Of a DNA stretch of 64,000 nt, positions 1 to 11,199 are shown piece by piece. Each line of letters begins with the position of its first letter. Position 1 is the stretch's first letter. Origin of the DNA: Erythroxylum novogranatense (taxonomy: Eukaryota; Streptophyta; Magnoliopsida; Malpighiales; Erythroxylaceae). The stretch is from positions 30,238,540 to 30,302,539 of the forward strand of contig CM057233.1 of NCBI GenBank assembly GCA_029891385.1. The letters run 5' to 3'. Under the pieces are notes generated by a model. It saw only the letters and a list, made by a program, of their open reading frames with translations, had not been told where the DNA came from and did no database searches. The position numbers were made by a program, and so were the translations under genes.

Positions 1-950
1 CCAATTCTCAGCTACAAATTGGCCAAATCAAGCATAAGTCAGCCAAGCTGACTGAAATCTAAAGGGCCTAAGTGTTGGAGGAGAATGCGCGCTGTTGTTA
101 AGTGTGACTAAGAGAGGCGAATGATCTAATTTCAGGAAAGGTAAGTGAGTAACTGTTGTGTTTTGGAAGGCAGATTTTCAAGAATTAGAGCAAAAGACAC
201 GGTCTAATCTGGAGAGCATTTTTCCTCTCCGCCAAGTGAATCTTGGTCCTAAAAATCCAAGATCTTGAAGATGACAACCTTACACACAGTCTCTAAATTA
301 TGAATTGACGATAGGTTGGAGTTGAGATCCTCCACATTTATCAGTGCTCTCCAATTTGGCATTAAAGTTCCTACCTAAAAGTCAAGGTTTAGAGGTAACC
401 CTAGCAATTTTTTGCAGATACGTCCAAAAATTTTTTGTAACGAATACGTAGGGCTAGCATAAATGGCAGTGAAGTCAAACGACAATTGGTCCTATTCAAT
501 ACTAGCATGTACAAATTGACGATGAGCTATCATAATTCAGACCACAATATCAACATTCCATAGTAGCCAGATACCACCTGAATAGCCTTCTGCTTCCACC
601 CTGAGTGAGTATGCAAAACCCAAACTCCTAATAACCTTCATCAGTCGTACCCCACTTATACGTGGCTCAACCAAAACAACAAGAAGTGGTTTATGGATTC
701 AAATGTAGTTCTTGATGATTGACTTGAAGGTCCTACCTCCAGCCCCTTGACAGTTCTATATGAATATCGACATAAAATTAGAATAAGAGGGAAAAACTAT
801 TCTGCACGAGAGTTGACTGCATTATCAGTCGACTTCCGATACTGGTTTGTCATGTGTTCCTGTAGAGTCTCCTCCATCTGAGCATCATACTTAAAATTGG
901 TTTCAGTTACAGGCATTGATTCTTTTTCCAGATCAGGTGATCGCGGTGGG
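1..950 (-). pseudogene. L1-type LINE ORF2, endonuclease domain (partial, decayed)
   Basis: Read on the minus strand in shifting frames, this stretch resembles the C-terminal part of an APE-type endonuclease of a plant L1 LINE. One fragment has the order THLPFLK-DHSPLLV followed by RPFRFQSAW, the usual SDH-containing end of the nuclease (the Ser of SDH is Leu here). An upstream fragment reads FTAIYASP. Stops and frameshifts are frequent, so no product is expected. It lies directly downstream (minus strand) of the ORF1 remnant at 954-2498, as in an intact LINE, and continues beyond the left edge of the window. Assignment rests on motif recognition only. Confidence 0.7.
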
Positions 951-953
951 GTA

Positions 954-2498
954 TCATACGTTTTTTAATTGACGATGTCGAGGCAGTATGAAGACAGTCT
1001 TCATTGGGATCCTCCTCCATGTCCCCACAACCCAATTCCTCATGTATGGGCAGAGTGATGGATTGATCTTGTTCACCTCTGCATGTGAGGGGATAGATAG
1101 GGCCATATGGTTTGTTATTTGTCGTTGAGTCTTTGGTGATTTTGACTTGGAAATAGTCAAGGGTTGATTCTGTTTCACGTGGGCCATGGGTTGTAGTTGA
1201 ATGGAGGCTTGTGGTGTCGTATTGGAGCTATGGTTATAAGTCCCACTTTGTCCATCAAACGACGAACGTTTAGTCTTACTTTCCCTATACATTGTCTGAT
1301 TTAGGGATTTCTCTTCCACTTGGTTCTTAAACATCGTAGTGTGGGTTTCTGGTTGTTAAGTCTCCTCATCAATTTGAGGTTGATCCGTTATGGGTTCCAA
1401 CGGTTCTATTTCTGTCAGGGCCGTGTACCTCGAACCCTTCAACCCCACGTGGTAAGAGTTGTTCTTCCTGTCATGTTTGTGTGTCGTTGGGTTGGGTGGC
1501 AACCGGCAAGGGCAATGTTGAACTTGCATCCATGGCCCATAATCCTCTTATCGAAGGCCTCCTGAGGAAGATTCACCTCAGTTTTTAGGGTGGGTGGTTG
1601 TCTTCTATCCTTTGGTGTTGTGCGCTGTTTCGAGGTGCTCGATCGGTTGTGTGGGGCAAGCCATGGCTCCGTGTCCGACCATCCCACAAGAGAAGCAGAT
1701 TTGGGGCAAACCCTCGTATGCTACTTTGATGATTTCACCATCTAACTCGACACTAGAACAGAGGGGGGAGTTGAGGTCGATATTGACAGCAACCCTTGCG
1801 AATTTGCCCCTTTTTATTTTTTGGGTGTTGTTATCTATTTTGACTATGCATCCTACCAAATTCCCTAGGGCAGTGAGAATCGAAAGATGGTACCTAGCGA
1901 CAAAGAGTTCAGGGAAACGAACCCAAGCTACCACATGCGTAATTTTGCCAATAGATGGACGAAATTCTAGGTACCATGTTTGAACGGAGAGGGTGTGACT
2001 AGATATTACCCGCAGCCCCTATGCAAATGTCTGTATATAGTCGTTCTCCTCCACGAAATTGATGAGGTAAAAGTCATTGTCTATATCGACAATTTTCATA
2101 GGGCTCTTTGGTTTTCACATGGTGAGTATGCGTGATTTGAGCTTGTTAAACCCCAATTTTCGTCCTAACAGTTTAATCACAACAGCATTTGCCCAAACTT
2201 TGTCTAGTTTGTCTTTGAATGTGTTGGATAATTGTATACCCATACTGAATTCTCCTTGTATTATAGTAATATCTCCCTCGACGATTTCTATTAGGTCCTC
2301 TTCAGGCCATTCCATTTCCCTTACTCCTATGCCAGTGTCTGATTGGTTGGTGACCATCGCACTATAGCCAGGTTGGTTGCTCTGTAGAATAGGTGCGGGA
2401 GGAGGAGAGTCTTCATCCCTTTCACGTATGCGAACTTGTTCTGCAGCATGACTATCGTAGCCAGTTGAGTTGAGAGCGTTTTGAAAATCCATAGCCAA
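954..2498 (-). pseudogene. L1-type LINE ORF1 (DUF4283 and CCHC zinc knuckle), decayed
   Basis: Three minus-strand open segments (2498-2115, 1934-1605, 1334-954) follow one another like one broken ORF1 nucleic-acid chaperone. The first begins MAMDFQNALNSTGYDS and has acidic and low-complexity sequence followed by a DUF4283-like core. The middle segment has the DUF4283 tail (VRFPELFVARYHLSIL, GNLVGCIVKID, FARVAVNIDL) and a zinc knuckle C-F-S-C-G-M-V-G-H-G-A-M-A-C. The last is a polar C-terminal tail. Gag-like ORF1 upstream of an endonuclease-encoding ORF2 is the normal L1 order. Frameshifts between the segments mean it is inactive. Confidence 0.8.
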
Positions 2499-2869
2499 AG
2501 TTATTTTCTAGTAAAATTGAGCAACTAAACTACAAAATAAAGTTGAAGTTGGATCAACAAATAGTACAAAAGAGCTTCCTCTCAATGATACCTAAGAAAA
2601 ACACTATCAAACTTATATGGATGAGGGATTTTATCTTTGCACAGAATATTTCCAGTTTGTTAGAATAAAAGATATAAGGGATACTTGGCATAAGTTATAT
2701 ATAACCAGGTGTATATAATCTATGAAGAATGAATGAGAATAGGAGAGTGTCTGCCTAGTAAAACCTTCTTCTTCCTTCAGGAAAGCAATCCCCCCTTAAA
2801 AGGGATTATTCCCTCGTCGTACACCTTATGCCTCTTAAGCCTAACTAGAGTATTGAAGATCAAGAGGCT
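2499..2869. other. Non-coding; LTR-like fragment
   Basis: No coding sequence is seen. The left part would be the 5' untranslated flank of the minus-strand LINE. At about 2640-2770 there is LTR-like sequence (TATATAACC and TATATAATC boxes, then a stretch resembling a short leader) just upstream of the plus-strand Ty3 gag remnant, so it may be the 3' part of that element's LTR. No second LTR copy or target-site duplication was found. Confidence 0.3.
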
Positions 2870-3480
2870 ATTCTTTTAGAAAATCTCAGTGGCCCGCTTT
2901 CTACTTGGTTTGGTGATCTTCAAGCTGAAAGGGATGACAAGCATAATATTCAGGCCAAAATGATTGATGCACTCCAAAAGTAGGTCTTTGGCCATCCTCC
3001 TTCCATCACCAACCCTACCCCAGGGACATATCAAACTAATATCGTTTTTTAGAACATATCTCCCTCTTCTCACCCATATGTATTTCATCCTTCTTCGTCT
3101 ACTACTAACCAACGACCTTCTTCCAACTCTTCCTTAAATTCCTTTAAACCTCTTAAAATACAACTTCAACCATTTGAGGCTTTGACATCCTTAGATTGTA
3201 TTTTTCAAGCTGAACAATATTTTTTAACTTAACCTTATTCCCTTGTACACGATTGGTGATGCACTAAGTTGGTATAAATGGCTTATTACTAATCATCAAT
3301 TCACTATCCAACGTTTATTCAAGCTCTTGAACTTCGATTTGGCCCATCTGATTTTGAAAACCATCAATCCATAGTATTAAAACTTTGTCACTATGGTTTG
3401 GTTACAGAATATCAAGCCTAATTTGAGAAAGTATGCAACTACATTATTGGTTTAACTCCTAATGGCAGATGCATTAATTG
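2870..3480 (+). pseudogene. Ty3-type retrotransposon gag remnant
   Basis: The plus strand, read across several stops and frame changes, resembles a plant Ty3 gag (retrotransposon gag domain). Recognisable pieces in order are a basic or polar linker, LKIQLQPFEALTS (the usual 'F-x-G-x-P' region), FQAEQYF, GDALSWYKW, then FIQALELRFGPSDFENH and LCHYGLVTEYQA-FEKVCNYI. These match the typical order of the domain (the A-L-x-W-Y-x-W and F-E-x-L motifs). No protease or polymerase follows; the match fades after about 3480. Inactive fragment. Confidence 0.65.
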
Positions 3481-3899
3481 TTCTAGGTTCTATTTACATA
3501 TTCCCATTTATCTCTAAGGCCGTAAGTGCTCAATACCCTTCTACATTTTACCTATTTAAGGGGTTATCCTTATTTTAGGTATCCAATGACCTAATACGCT
3601 TGGGCTAGTACTTTCGGACTTTTCTATGCCTATGATGTCCATTTGTGATAATAATTATCTCACCTCCTTTATTGGTTGTGATAATAATTATCTCATCTCC
3701 TTTATTGGTCATTCAACTCTTACTTCTTATTTGATTACTTCTAATTATTTATGTCAACTCTTTGATACTGATGCAGCTGGCAACACACATTCTGTTTCAG
3801 TTTTTTCCTTGGGATTTTTACCATATTATGCTTTTAGACTGTTTTTATGCATAAGTTTTAAGTTTTAATATTTTTTTAGAGACATAGACATGCACATAG
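3481..3899. other. Gene-free stretch with a 33-bp tandem duplication
   Basis: No gene is supported. Positions about 3641-3710 contain two copies in tandem of a roughly 33-bp unit (TGTGATAATAATTATCTCA followed by CCTCCTTTATTGGT or its variant). The short open frame across it (3626-3868) is a by-product of this repeat and has no recognisable domain. Confidence 0.5.
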
Positions 3900-4690
3900 C
3901 CTTGTGGCAATGTAAAACCTAATTTTGAAGTATACAAGGCAATTAAGAAGCGAAATGGAGGGAGTTTGAGTTCTAAACTCAATTCTAACTTTAGGATGAC
4001 ATAAACAAGATGATTAACTAAGAGATCAAAAAGAGTATTCTTTCATCAAAGTTTCAGTGGATCATGATTTTTTTCTATTTTTATGAACTAAATTTTTTAG
4101 ATACCTAGGTAGGATGAGCTCTAAGTTGGAAAGTACCTTGTGATTTGATTCTTTTCAATGCAAGTTGGTGTTGACTTATTGGATTCAATTATGTGTTTTA
4201 ATTCTAGAATTAATATATCCATAATATTATTTCATGTATGATTTCATGCAATTGAGATTGAAAAATCCTTTTATATGAATATATTTACCATAATTGAAAG
4301 GAGTGAAAATCTAGAGATAAATAGACATAAATCTTCCGGATTATGGTGAAACCTAATAGTGAAATTTAAAAATTAATTAATGCAAACTTATGGATTTTAA
4401 CTAGAAAGAAATTGCAGTTAATCAACTAAGGATTAGTTGATAATAGTCTTGAGAAAGATATTATCATAAGATAGGAATTTTCACAATCCAATAAACTATA
4501 AATTGAATTGCATGATAAAGGGTTAGTAGCTTAAGAAATCTTAGAGGGATTCATTACCTAGGTACTTCTTATTTCATTTGATTAATCTTATTGCAATATA
4601 CATTTTTGGTTGTTGTTAATGTTAAACTTTAGTTTAGTTTTTCTTAAACCATCATCATGTTTTCAATTAGATAAAAGAAAAGAGGTGTTT
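3900..4690 (+). repeat. Athila/Tat-like LTR fragment (shared with 28830-29400)
   Basis: This non-coding block is clearly related, in the same orientation, to 28830-29400. Both have the same order of short matches: 'ttgatttg-attcttt', 'gattcaattatg', 'gatttcat-caattgagatt', 'tttaccataattg-aagg', 'ctagagataaatag', 'aaacctaat-agtgaaatt', 'ttttaactagaaag', 'cttgagaaagatatta', 'aggaattttcaca-tccaat', 'attgcatgataaagggtta' and 'cttagagggattcat-acctag'. It sits immediately upstream of an Athila-like gag scrap, so it is most likely the 3' half of that element's LTR. A weak match to an Athila-type primer-binding region (ttttCGCCAatttttaGGAG) is at about 4695-4715. Confidence 0.55.
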
Positions 4691-4714
4691 GTGTTTTTCG
4701 CCAATTTTTAGGAG

Positions 4715-5006
4715 TTGGGACTCATTGTCATAGCCATTAAACATAGTGGAAGGATGGAGATGACATTACTGTTAAAGGGGTATGGTATGCCATCACTTTT
4801 GACAACTTTGGAAGCTTGTAACAAAAGGCATGGTGATATTTATTCGGAAGCTCAATCAATATCGATGACGTGTTATGAAATTTATGGGGTAACCATCCCA
4901 GTCATAAATGTCAGGCACCAGGCTATATATGGGAGCATTTAATTTCCATAAAGATCTGGCCTCAAGATTCCCTGTATAAGAATGCTTGTAATCCAAAGTG
5001 GAGCAA
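4715..5006 (+). pseudogene. Athila-like Ty3 gag fragment with zinc knuckle, first half
   Basis: The plus strand encodes, with one frameshift, a C-Y-E-I-Y-G-x-N-H-P-S-H-K-C knuckle (about 4871-4912), close to the CEICGG-H-x4-C knuckle of Athila gag proteins; the second Cys is Tyr. It is followed by QAPGYIWEH and then NPKWSN at the break. The reading frame is cut at 5006 by a solo LTR. The sequence on the far side, from 9308, continues the Asn-rich tract expected there, so 4715-5006 and 9308-9620 are two halves of one gag. Truncated and frameshifted; not functional. Confidence 0.6.
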
Positions 5007-5405
5007 TGTAACACCCCACTCCCACACGACCCGAACCCGACATCGAGAGTGATATCCGAGTCCGTGCCCTGCGAGTGTGGTGTGCTACATCACTCAGTCA
5101 AAACTCCGTATACGTTTTTTTTTACCCATACACACACATTATAAATTATGCGGAAAACAATTTACATAAACCATTCAATGGCCTCGGGGGCCCTTTTCAT
5201 AACTACAATTTAATTTAGTATGTTGACTTTCCAACATGACCTAATCATTTGTACCTAATCATTTGTACAAAAATTCTGAAAAAAACACAATTATTCACAG
5301 ACACTACTGCAGACGCGAACTGATCCCTACCTCTTATCTCGCTCATATGTGGTGGCTATACGCCCGTTGCCTAACGGGGTATTCTTCTAGGTCCTGAAAA
5401 ATAAT

Positions 5406-5460
5406 TGCAAATTTTGGGTGAGTTTTGCGAACTCAGTGAGATAACCATCATCGATGGTTC
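5406..5460 (+). promoter_or_regulatory. Conserved LTR box ending in a near-palindrome
   Basis: A block reading GCAAATTTTGGGTGAGTTTT-GCGAACTCAGTGAG, followed by ACCATCATCGATGGT, is preserved almost unchanged in all three long LTRs (here, 62208-62262 and, inverted, 38861-38925), although surrounding sequence has diverged. The final 15 bases are nearly self-complementary around ATCGAT. Function is unknown; conservation against a diverged background is what marks it. Confidence 0.45.
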
Positions 5461-6773
5461 ACTCAATTCATACAACTCATCAATTCACATAACATATATT
5501 TTCATCGTTGCATATCTGATCACATTTCACAATTTCACTTAAGTACAGACAATTTGATACATTTCATTCGATTAGACATTCATAACCAATTGATTTCATA
5601 CAACACACAAGCATAATACAATTGTTTCATAAACTACTTTCAGAAATTCCACATGATTGGTACTAGAGAAGCATAAGGCATTTTGCCTTTCACTCAATCC
5701 AAATTATTAAATCAAATGCATATGACACACGTATGTGACACATTTTTTCATTTATTACGGTGTTGTGATCGAGCGCCCGTACTGTCCCAATATGGGAGCA
5801 TTAATCGTTGAGCCTGAGGCTCTGAACTGTCCCAATATGGGCGCATTAATCGTTGAGCCCGAGACTCTGAATCACTGTGGAGCTCGAGGCCTAAATATAA
5901 ACGTTGAGCTTGTAGCTCTCGGTGGCTGCTCCGGTCACAACTGTTATTATTTGATCATGCCTTGTATGCATAGAATGCATAGGTCAAATTGAAACCATAT
6001 CAACATCACAATCATTCCCAATTATCACATTCAACTAATTAGTTTACAATTTTTCACATTAAAATCACACTAACACTTAATCACATTTAAAACACAGAGT
6101 TCCTAAATTCTCAGACAACAGCACTTCTATGTCATAATCTCCAAATACATCGGACACCTTCGGTCCGGAATCCAGTCATAAACAAACGCACAAGTCCACC
6201 ATTATTCTCCACAGAGTTATAAGCGCAAAATAATAAACAAATAATAATTGAGAAACTATCTAGGTCACTCACCATTTGCTTTCGAAGCTAATGCCTGGAA
6301 GTCTCGGTAACGTCTGTAGGATGACGTTTCAAAAGCGCCTCTAAACAGTCCAAAATATGCACCATCACTAAAGGTACACTCAGAAATATTTAATAAAGCA
6401 CATGTAGCAATTAAAATGTGTACAATACATATTCGTGACATTCCCGACACTATATCACAATTTACTGTCACAAAGTGTTCTTCTAAAAATTAGAAACCTA
6501 TAGACACTAAAAATACTCAATTTGGACCTTTATAGGTCCAATAATAAATAAAATTAGAAAAATCATTACCCGATCCTCTCACTTCGACCTAACCAATACC
6601 CGTCAATTTCGTCTCTAAAAATTTCCAATTTCACAAATAATGAAATTCCATATTTTACGAACCCTATGCCTCGAGAATCAGGTTAATCGGAGTTCGAACG
6701 AAAAAGTCATACGGAAAAGATTAAACAGAGCTCGAATGAGGAAGGAAACAAAGCAAAAATCATCAAAATGAAA

Positions 6774-6916
6774 CGGCGTCGTGCGCCTGGGCGCGCGCTT
6801 GCTCGGCCTGGGCGAGCGATGCGGTCGCTCGGTCTGGGCGAGCGCCTCGCTCACTTGGGCGACCGATGCGATTGCTCGCCCGCATGGGCGAGCGACTCCT
6901 GCTCGCCCGCCCTGCG
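6774..6916 (+). repeat. GC-rich array of GGGCGAGCG / CGCTCGCCC motifs
   Basis: A 140-bp island of very high GC stands in an AT-rich LTR. Motifs GGGCGAGCG, GGTCGCTCGG, GGGCGACCG and GCTCGCCCGC alternate at roughly 20-bp spacing in both orientations, giving strong hairpin potential. Open frames across it (about 6768-7070 and 6678-6932) are compositional artefacts. At the homologous place in the LTR at 61731 a different motif, TAGTCGACTA, is arrayed (63783-63825); the inverted LTR lacks the block. Confidence 0.7.
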
Positions 6917-7029
6917 TTTTTTTAAATTTCATTTTCCAAAATATGCAAAACTACCTATTAACCTTCCTTTCTTCCACATTACACAACTTTTAACACACAC
7001 ATCCAAAAATCACAAATTAGAACTCGTTG

Positions 7030-8000
7030 GAAAGATCTTGAAAAATCCTACAAGTTCCATGAAGAGCTAGAAATTTAATAACTCCTCTAAGGGTGTCAAA
7101 ATTGCAATCAAAGATACTGCCTAGTCACACATTTACCATAACAGTGCAACACTTTTCCAAAATCATAACTTTTCATCCCCTTAGCCAAAAATTCCAAATT
7201 TTATATCAATCAAAAGAGAAAAACAAATGCTACAACTTTCATGACAACTTGGAAGCTAATTCCAGCTCTAACCAAATCAAATTCTCAAGCAAAGCTTCTA
7301 CCTACCCAAATTATTCTCAACAATAACCCAATCTTCCAAAATTCATAACTCCACATCCCCTTGGAGAAAAAATTCCATGCCATATAGCAATAAAAAGCTC
7401 AGAAAATATACTACAATTCTTAAGGACTTAAAACCAAATTTCATCTCTAATTAGGTCAAATCCTCACATTAATGTGGCTGTCCTGTTAGGGTTTATGGAA
7501 TCAGCATTTAATCTAAACCATAACAAACTTTACAAATTTATATCTTACAATCCTTACATCCAAAATTCTCAAATAATACCTCATTAGAAAGCTACAACAA
7601 TCCTCTACAACTTTCCAGACGGACACTTGAGCCAATTTCACCCTTAACAGTCCAAAATTAATATCAGAACACAAAAAACACAAAACCTATGCACTTAGAG
7701 TCACCTGCACACAAAACACATTTTGGGCTGAATTACCACCTGAACTTTTACAGACCATAACTTTCAATCTACACATCAAAAAAATTCATACTTAGTGGCG
7801 TTAGAAAGCTAACACAAAAATATTCAACTTTCATGAAGACCAAATTAGCAAGTTCAATCCAAATCAGCCTAAAAAAAATCATCAAAGTTTCAAGTTACAA
7901 AGTTCGGATTACTGTTCATACAGCACCTAACAATTCACTTTCCAAGCAAAATTTAAAACCCTTAAAGTCAGAATTAGACAAAACTTCCTTCATATGAAAT
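7030..8000 (+). repeat. Degenerate ~180-bp repeats inside the LTR
   Basis: The phrase CTACAA-(C/G)TT-(T/C)CATGA recurs at 7048, 7230, 7411 (as CTACAATTCTTAAGG) and 7605, with a weaker copy near 7823, so the first steps are 182, 181 and 194 bp. Each is preceded by 'gaaagat/gaaagct' or similar and followed by 'caaatt-a-ctc/ctaatt', so the units are related through most of their length but highly diverged. The inverted copy at 37540-38110 shows the same structure with exact 180-bp steps. Confidence 0.6.
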
Positions 8001-9307
8001 CTAGCTATACTTCTTAAGTTTAATTTAAACTAAATCGCAACTCAATAGCATAACTATAGAAAAAGTTATAACCAAAAACCTGAAACATACTCAAGGTAAA
8101 TTTTCCAGATTTGATACCTAATTCAACTCCTTTCATTCTAACAACATTCCTACATCAATAAACATCAAATTTAGCCACTAATCCAGCCACAATTTCCTCT
8201 AGATCTTCACTTGACCACTTAACCATAAGGTGGCAGCATACATCCAAAATGTTCTTACTTTAATTCCCAATCATTTAACATTATGAAAACCACTCTAACA
8301 CTTAATACACACACTAATTCACACACTACACATATCCAACATCATTTAGCCTCACATAAACATGACTTATGCCCATACAATCAACATACAACTTCATGAA
8401 ATTAGTGCACCATAAAGCACAATAAAAGCTTCTAATTACCAAAGTAAAGAACATAAACATGAAATCTCACCTAAACAAGCTTCAATTCTTCAAGTCCTCA
8501 AATTACCCCAACTCTCTCCCTCTCAACACCACCTACGACCCTCACCACCACAAGACTTAGGTTTGTGCTTTTGTACACTTAAAAAGAGAAAGTAAGTAGG
8601 TTATGAGAGCCTTTTTGTGTAGGAAATAGTTAATAGCAAGTAAGAGGACCCACGAAAATGCAAGGAGAAGAAGCCATGAAGAAGAGAGGAAAGAAGCCCT
8701 AAAATCAAACTCCAAAAGCCTTTGAAAGACAAGTGTTGTGGAAGACTTTCTAAACATAAGATATTTATATAAACAAACCAAGTTTAATATACAAGTAGGC
8801 AAGTGACAAGTGTCACTTGCCACTTGTCCCTTTTTAAGCACTCTACAAGTTTCTTTCCAATAACAATACAATTTCTAGTCCAATTTCTCTCCAACATTCC
8901 AATGGCTCAAAGTAATAAATTCTAAAATCATGTATCTAATTTTTCAGTGCCATTGGACAGTCATTTCCAGTACGGGAAAGCCAATCAGTCCGTCACTTGG
9001 CAATTTTTTCGGTCTGGAAAAGTATCCCGAAAAATTTCTAGAAAAATTCCTAAATTTCCACAAAAATGTAAAACACACAAAAATCCACTTCAATTCCATG
9101 TTCAAGCACCAATTCATAATTTTCCACAATAAACACATATGCCGGAAAATGTCAGGAATGCATGTACAATCATGTACATTTTCAAAAATTACAATTTATG
9201 CATATATGGAAGCCATATTATGCATGAACATACCGAGACTAGTGCACTCACTCATAACCCGTCTCAAATTACTATTTTATCATTCTCATCGGTGATGGGA
9301 TGTTACA

Positions 9308-9620
9308 AGTAATTATTACAATTATATATGGAATGATTACGCTTCGTCCAAATTTTACAATAATAACAACAATAGGAGTATTAAAGTCTTGAGGATTTCC
9401 ATATGAAATTCATTGCTTGAAACGAGGTTGCCTCCATAAAATCAAAGAACTAGGTGTTTTATCTGGATGCATCAAGCTAAATTTAGGAGAATATATCAAT
9501 AAAAATAACTTTACAAAGTGGAGAAGAGCTAGAGTTCGAAGAAAAGGAGGAACTTACTGTTCAAGAAGAGAAGGGAGAAGGGAAGGAAAAGAAGATAAAG
9601 GATGATGAAGAGGAGGATCT
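9308..9620 (+). pseudogene. Athila-like Ty3 gag fragment, second half
   Basis: Immediately after the solo LTR the plus strand reads an Asn/Tyr-rich tract (NYYNYIW, SKFYNNNNR) like the region after the knuckle in Athila gag, then decays into a basic, Glu-rich stretch ('KKREKGRKRR'). It completes the fragment at 4715-5006. No protease, polymerase or integrase motifs follow before 9752. Confidence 0.5.
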
Positions 9621-9751
9621 AAATACAAAGGTTATCAAGAAATTATTTACATTCATTTTAAGTAGGAGGGCTTCTACTTCCCATAAAATAAATTGTCATA
9701 GACAATGGAAGATCTAAGGGGGGTTTATTATTCCTTGTTATAGTAATATTT

Positions 9752-9879
9752 TGTTACTAAAAAAGATATCAGTGCATTTACTTGATGTTATTAATTTGAT
9801 ACCCTGTGTCTTTATTATATCACAACATGTGGCTTATGTGTAGGCTACCCCTTGCTACAAGATATCTTTTTTAGTAGCA
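9752..9879. mobile_element. Small foldback (MITE-like), 128 bp
   Basis: TGTTACTAAAAAAGATATC (9752-9770) is matched at 9861-9879 by GATATCTTTTTTAGTAGCA, an inverted repeat of 19 bp with one mismatch. The spacer holds 'caacatgtgg', and 'gctacaagata' is repeated just inside and outside the right arm. The length and structure fit a miniature inverted-repeat element. No target-site duplication could be settled, so an ordinary inverted repeat cannot be excluded. Confidence 0.45.
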
Positions 9880-10555
9880 TCAAACATGTGCTACAAGATA
9901 GGAAACCCAAGAAGTATGATAGTTTAATTAATTTGATTACTTTATAGTTTAGTTTTAGGATTTCATTAATTTTTGACTTATTTTATATTAGGTTTATGAG
10001 TATCCAAATCTTCTTTTGTTGGTGTGTTTTATTTAATTTTCTTAAGGTTAACTGAAAAAAAAATTTCCAAGAATTTAGAGGAACAAATGATCATAGATAT
10101 ACACATGTCCATGCCTATATGCACGAAAATTGTGCTAGTTTGTGTATGAAATGATCATAGTGACTTACCCAGTTACAGGACACGATCATGTTCATACCTG
10201 TGAATTTTAAAATATTTCACACAGCTAAAATAACTTACATTGATTTCGGACGCTCTGTCCCTATCCCACACATTCATATGTACTTACATAGTAAAGGTTA
10301 TAATCTTATACTCTGACTATGTAAGTCTGTAAAGGCCTTAAAAACCCTAGTCCCCTTCTTCTTTTTCACTTTCTTCCTCTTCCACACTTTCTCCCCTTAA
10401 TGCAACCACCGTTCAACCTAACTTAGGGTTTTCATAATATTTGCAACACCCATTCTTATCTTTCTTGCATTTTTCATCAATTCACACTTAGATTTTGGGT
10501 GCATTTTGCATCTAAAGTTTGGAACTTCTCCAAATCACTGTTAAATATTGGTTTC
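9880..10555. other. Non-coding, LTR-like stretch
   Basis: No coding sequence is seen. The section 10080-10430, with 'catgtccatgc', 'atgatcatag' and a later pyrimidine-rich leader (CTTCTTCTTTTTCACTTTCTTCC), resembles the promoter and leader part of a Ty3 LTR. Ends and a target duplication were not found. Confidence 0.3.
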
Positions 10556-10559
10556 ACCC

Positions 10560-11115
10560 TTTTAAAAAAATGAATAAATTGTATTAACACTAGCAAAAGC
10601 TAGTTCAACATTACAATGAGTACTAAGTCACTAACTATTTGTCAGTTTACATCATCATCGGAAAAGCTAATAAGGGATAAAACTTTTCATATCAGTTATA
10701 AGACTAGTACAACATATTAATGATAAGTTCCATTTGTTCTTCATGTCAAGGGAGAGTGATTTTTGGTCATTTTTTGCAATGACAACAGCTTTAATCCAGT
10801 TGATTATCTTCACAGCTAACTGAATACTTGTCTCCTTCAATATTGTTATATAAGTTGTTATTTCTTTCTTTCCAAATAGTGTAAATGGTGGTGGTGAACA
10901 CTGTTTAGAGTAATATTTCATTTTGTTTTCCATGTTTAGTGTGGTTTATGAACCAATTCAATGTTTCTTCCCATTCATATGTTTAATTGTCCACTGGAAT
11001 CATATGTAGAATTATGCTCCAAACTACTTTTGAATATTTGCATAAAAAAGGTGATTTCTATATTCATCAACTTCCTTACATAATACACAAGTTGATTCAT
11101 TTATGTAAGGTTTTG
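10560..11115 (-). pseudogene. LINE 3' end: zf-RVT domain remnant
   Basis: On the minus strand, in two frames, the order is STCVLCKEVDEYRNHLF-Y-A (from about 11095 down), matching the C-x2-C...H zinc-binding 'zf-RVT' region at the end of plant L1 ORF2. This is followed by the segment 10933-10667 with FTLFGKKEITTYI, which resembles the W-K-E-R-N-x-R-x-F/Y motif near the C-terminus of the same proteins. The upstream polymerase is missing. A 5'-truncated LINE insertion is the likely source; no clear poly(A)/poly(T) tail was seen. Confidence 0.6.
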
Positions 11116-11199
11116 ATTATGCATCACATATTAGAAAATACGCAATAAAAAATAAAACAAAACCTAGAAAATACATAATCATACATGTGCCATTAGATG

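Larger units (their letters stand above)
5007..9307 (+). mobile_element. Solo LTR, 4.3 kb, long-LTR Ty3 (Tekay/Del-like)
   Basis: It starts TGTAACACCCCACT and ends TGGGATGTTACA, so the terminal TG...CA lies in a 12-bp near-perfect inverted repeat. It is flanked by AGCAA (5002-5006) and AGTAA (9308-9312), a 5-bp target duplication with one difference. No coding domain lies inside, and no partner LTR is adjacent. The same start and internal boxes recur at 61731 (same strand) and, inverted, at 35860-39319. Length and ends fit solo LTRs of long-LTR chromoviruses of the Tekay/Del kind; the family name is inference. The LTR interrupts the Athila-like gag. Confidence 0.85.

Noticed and set aside
6678..7070. 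Arg/Ala-rich frames in both strands
   Set aside because: Produced by the GC-rich motif array inside a solo LTR.
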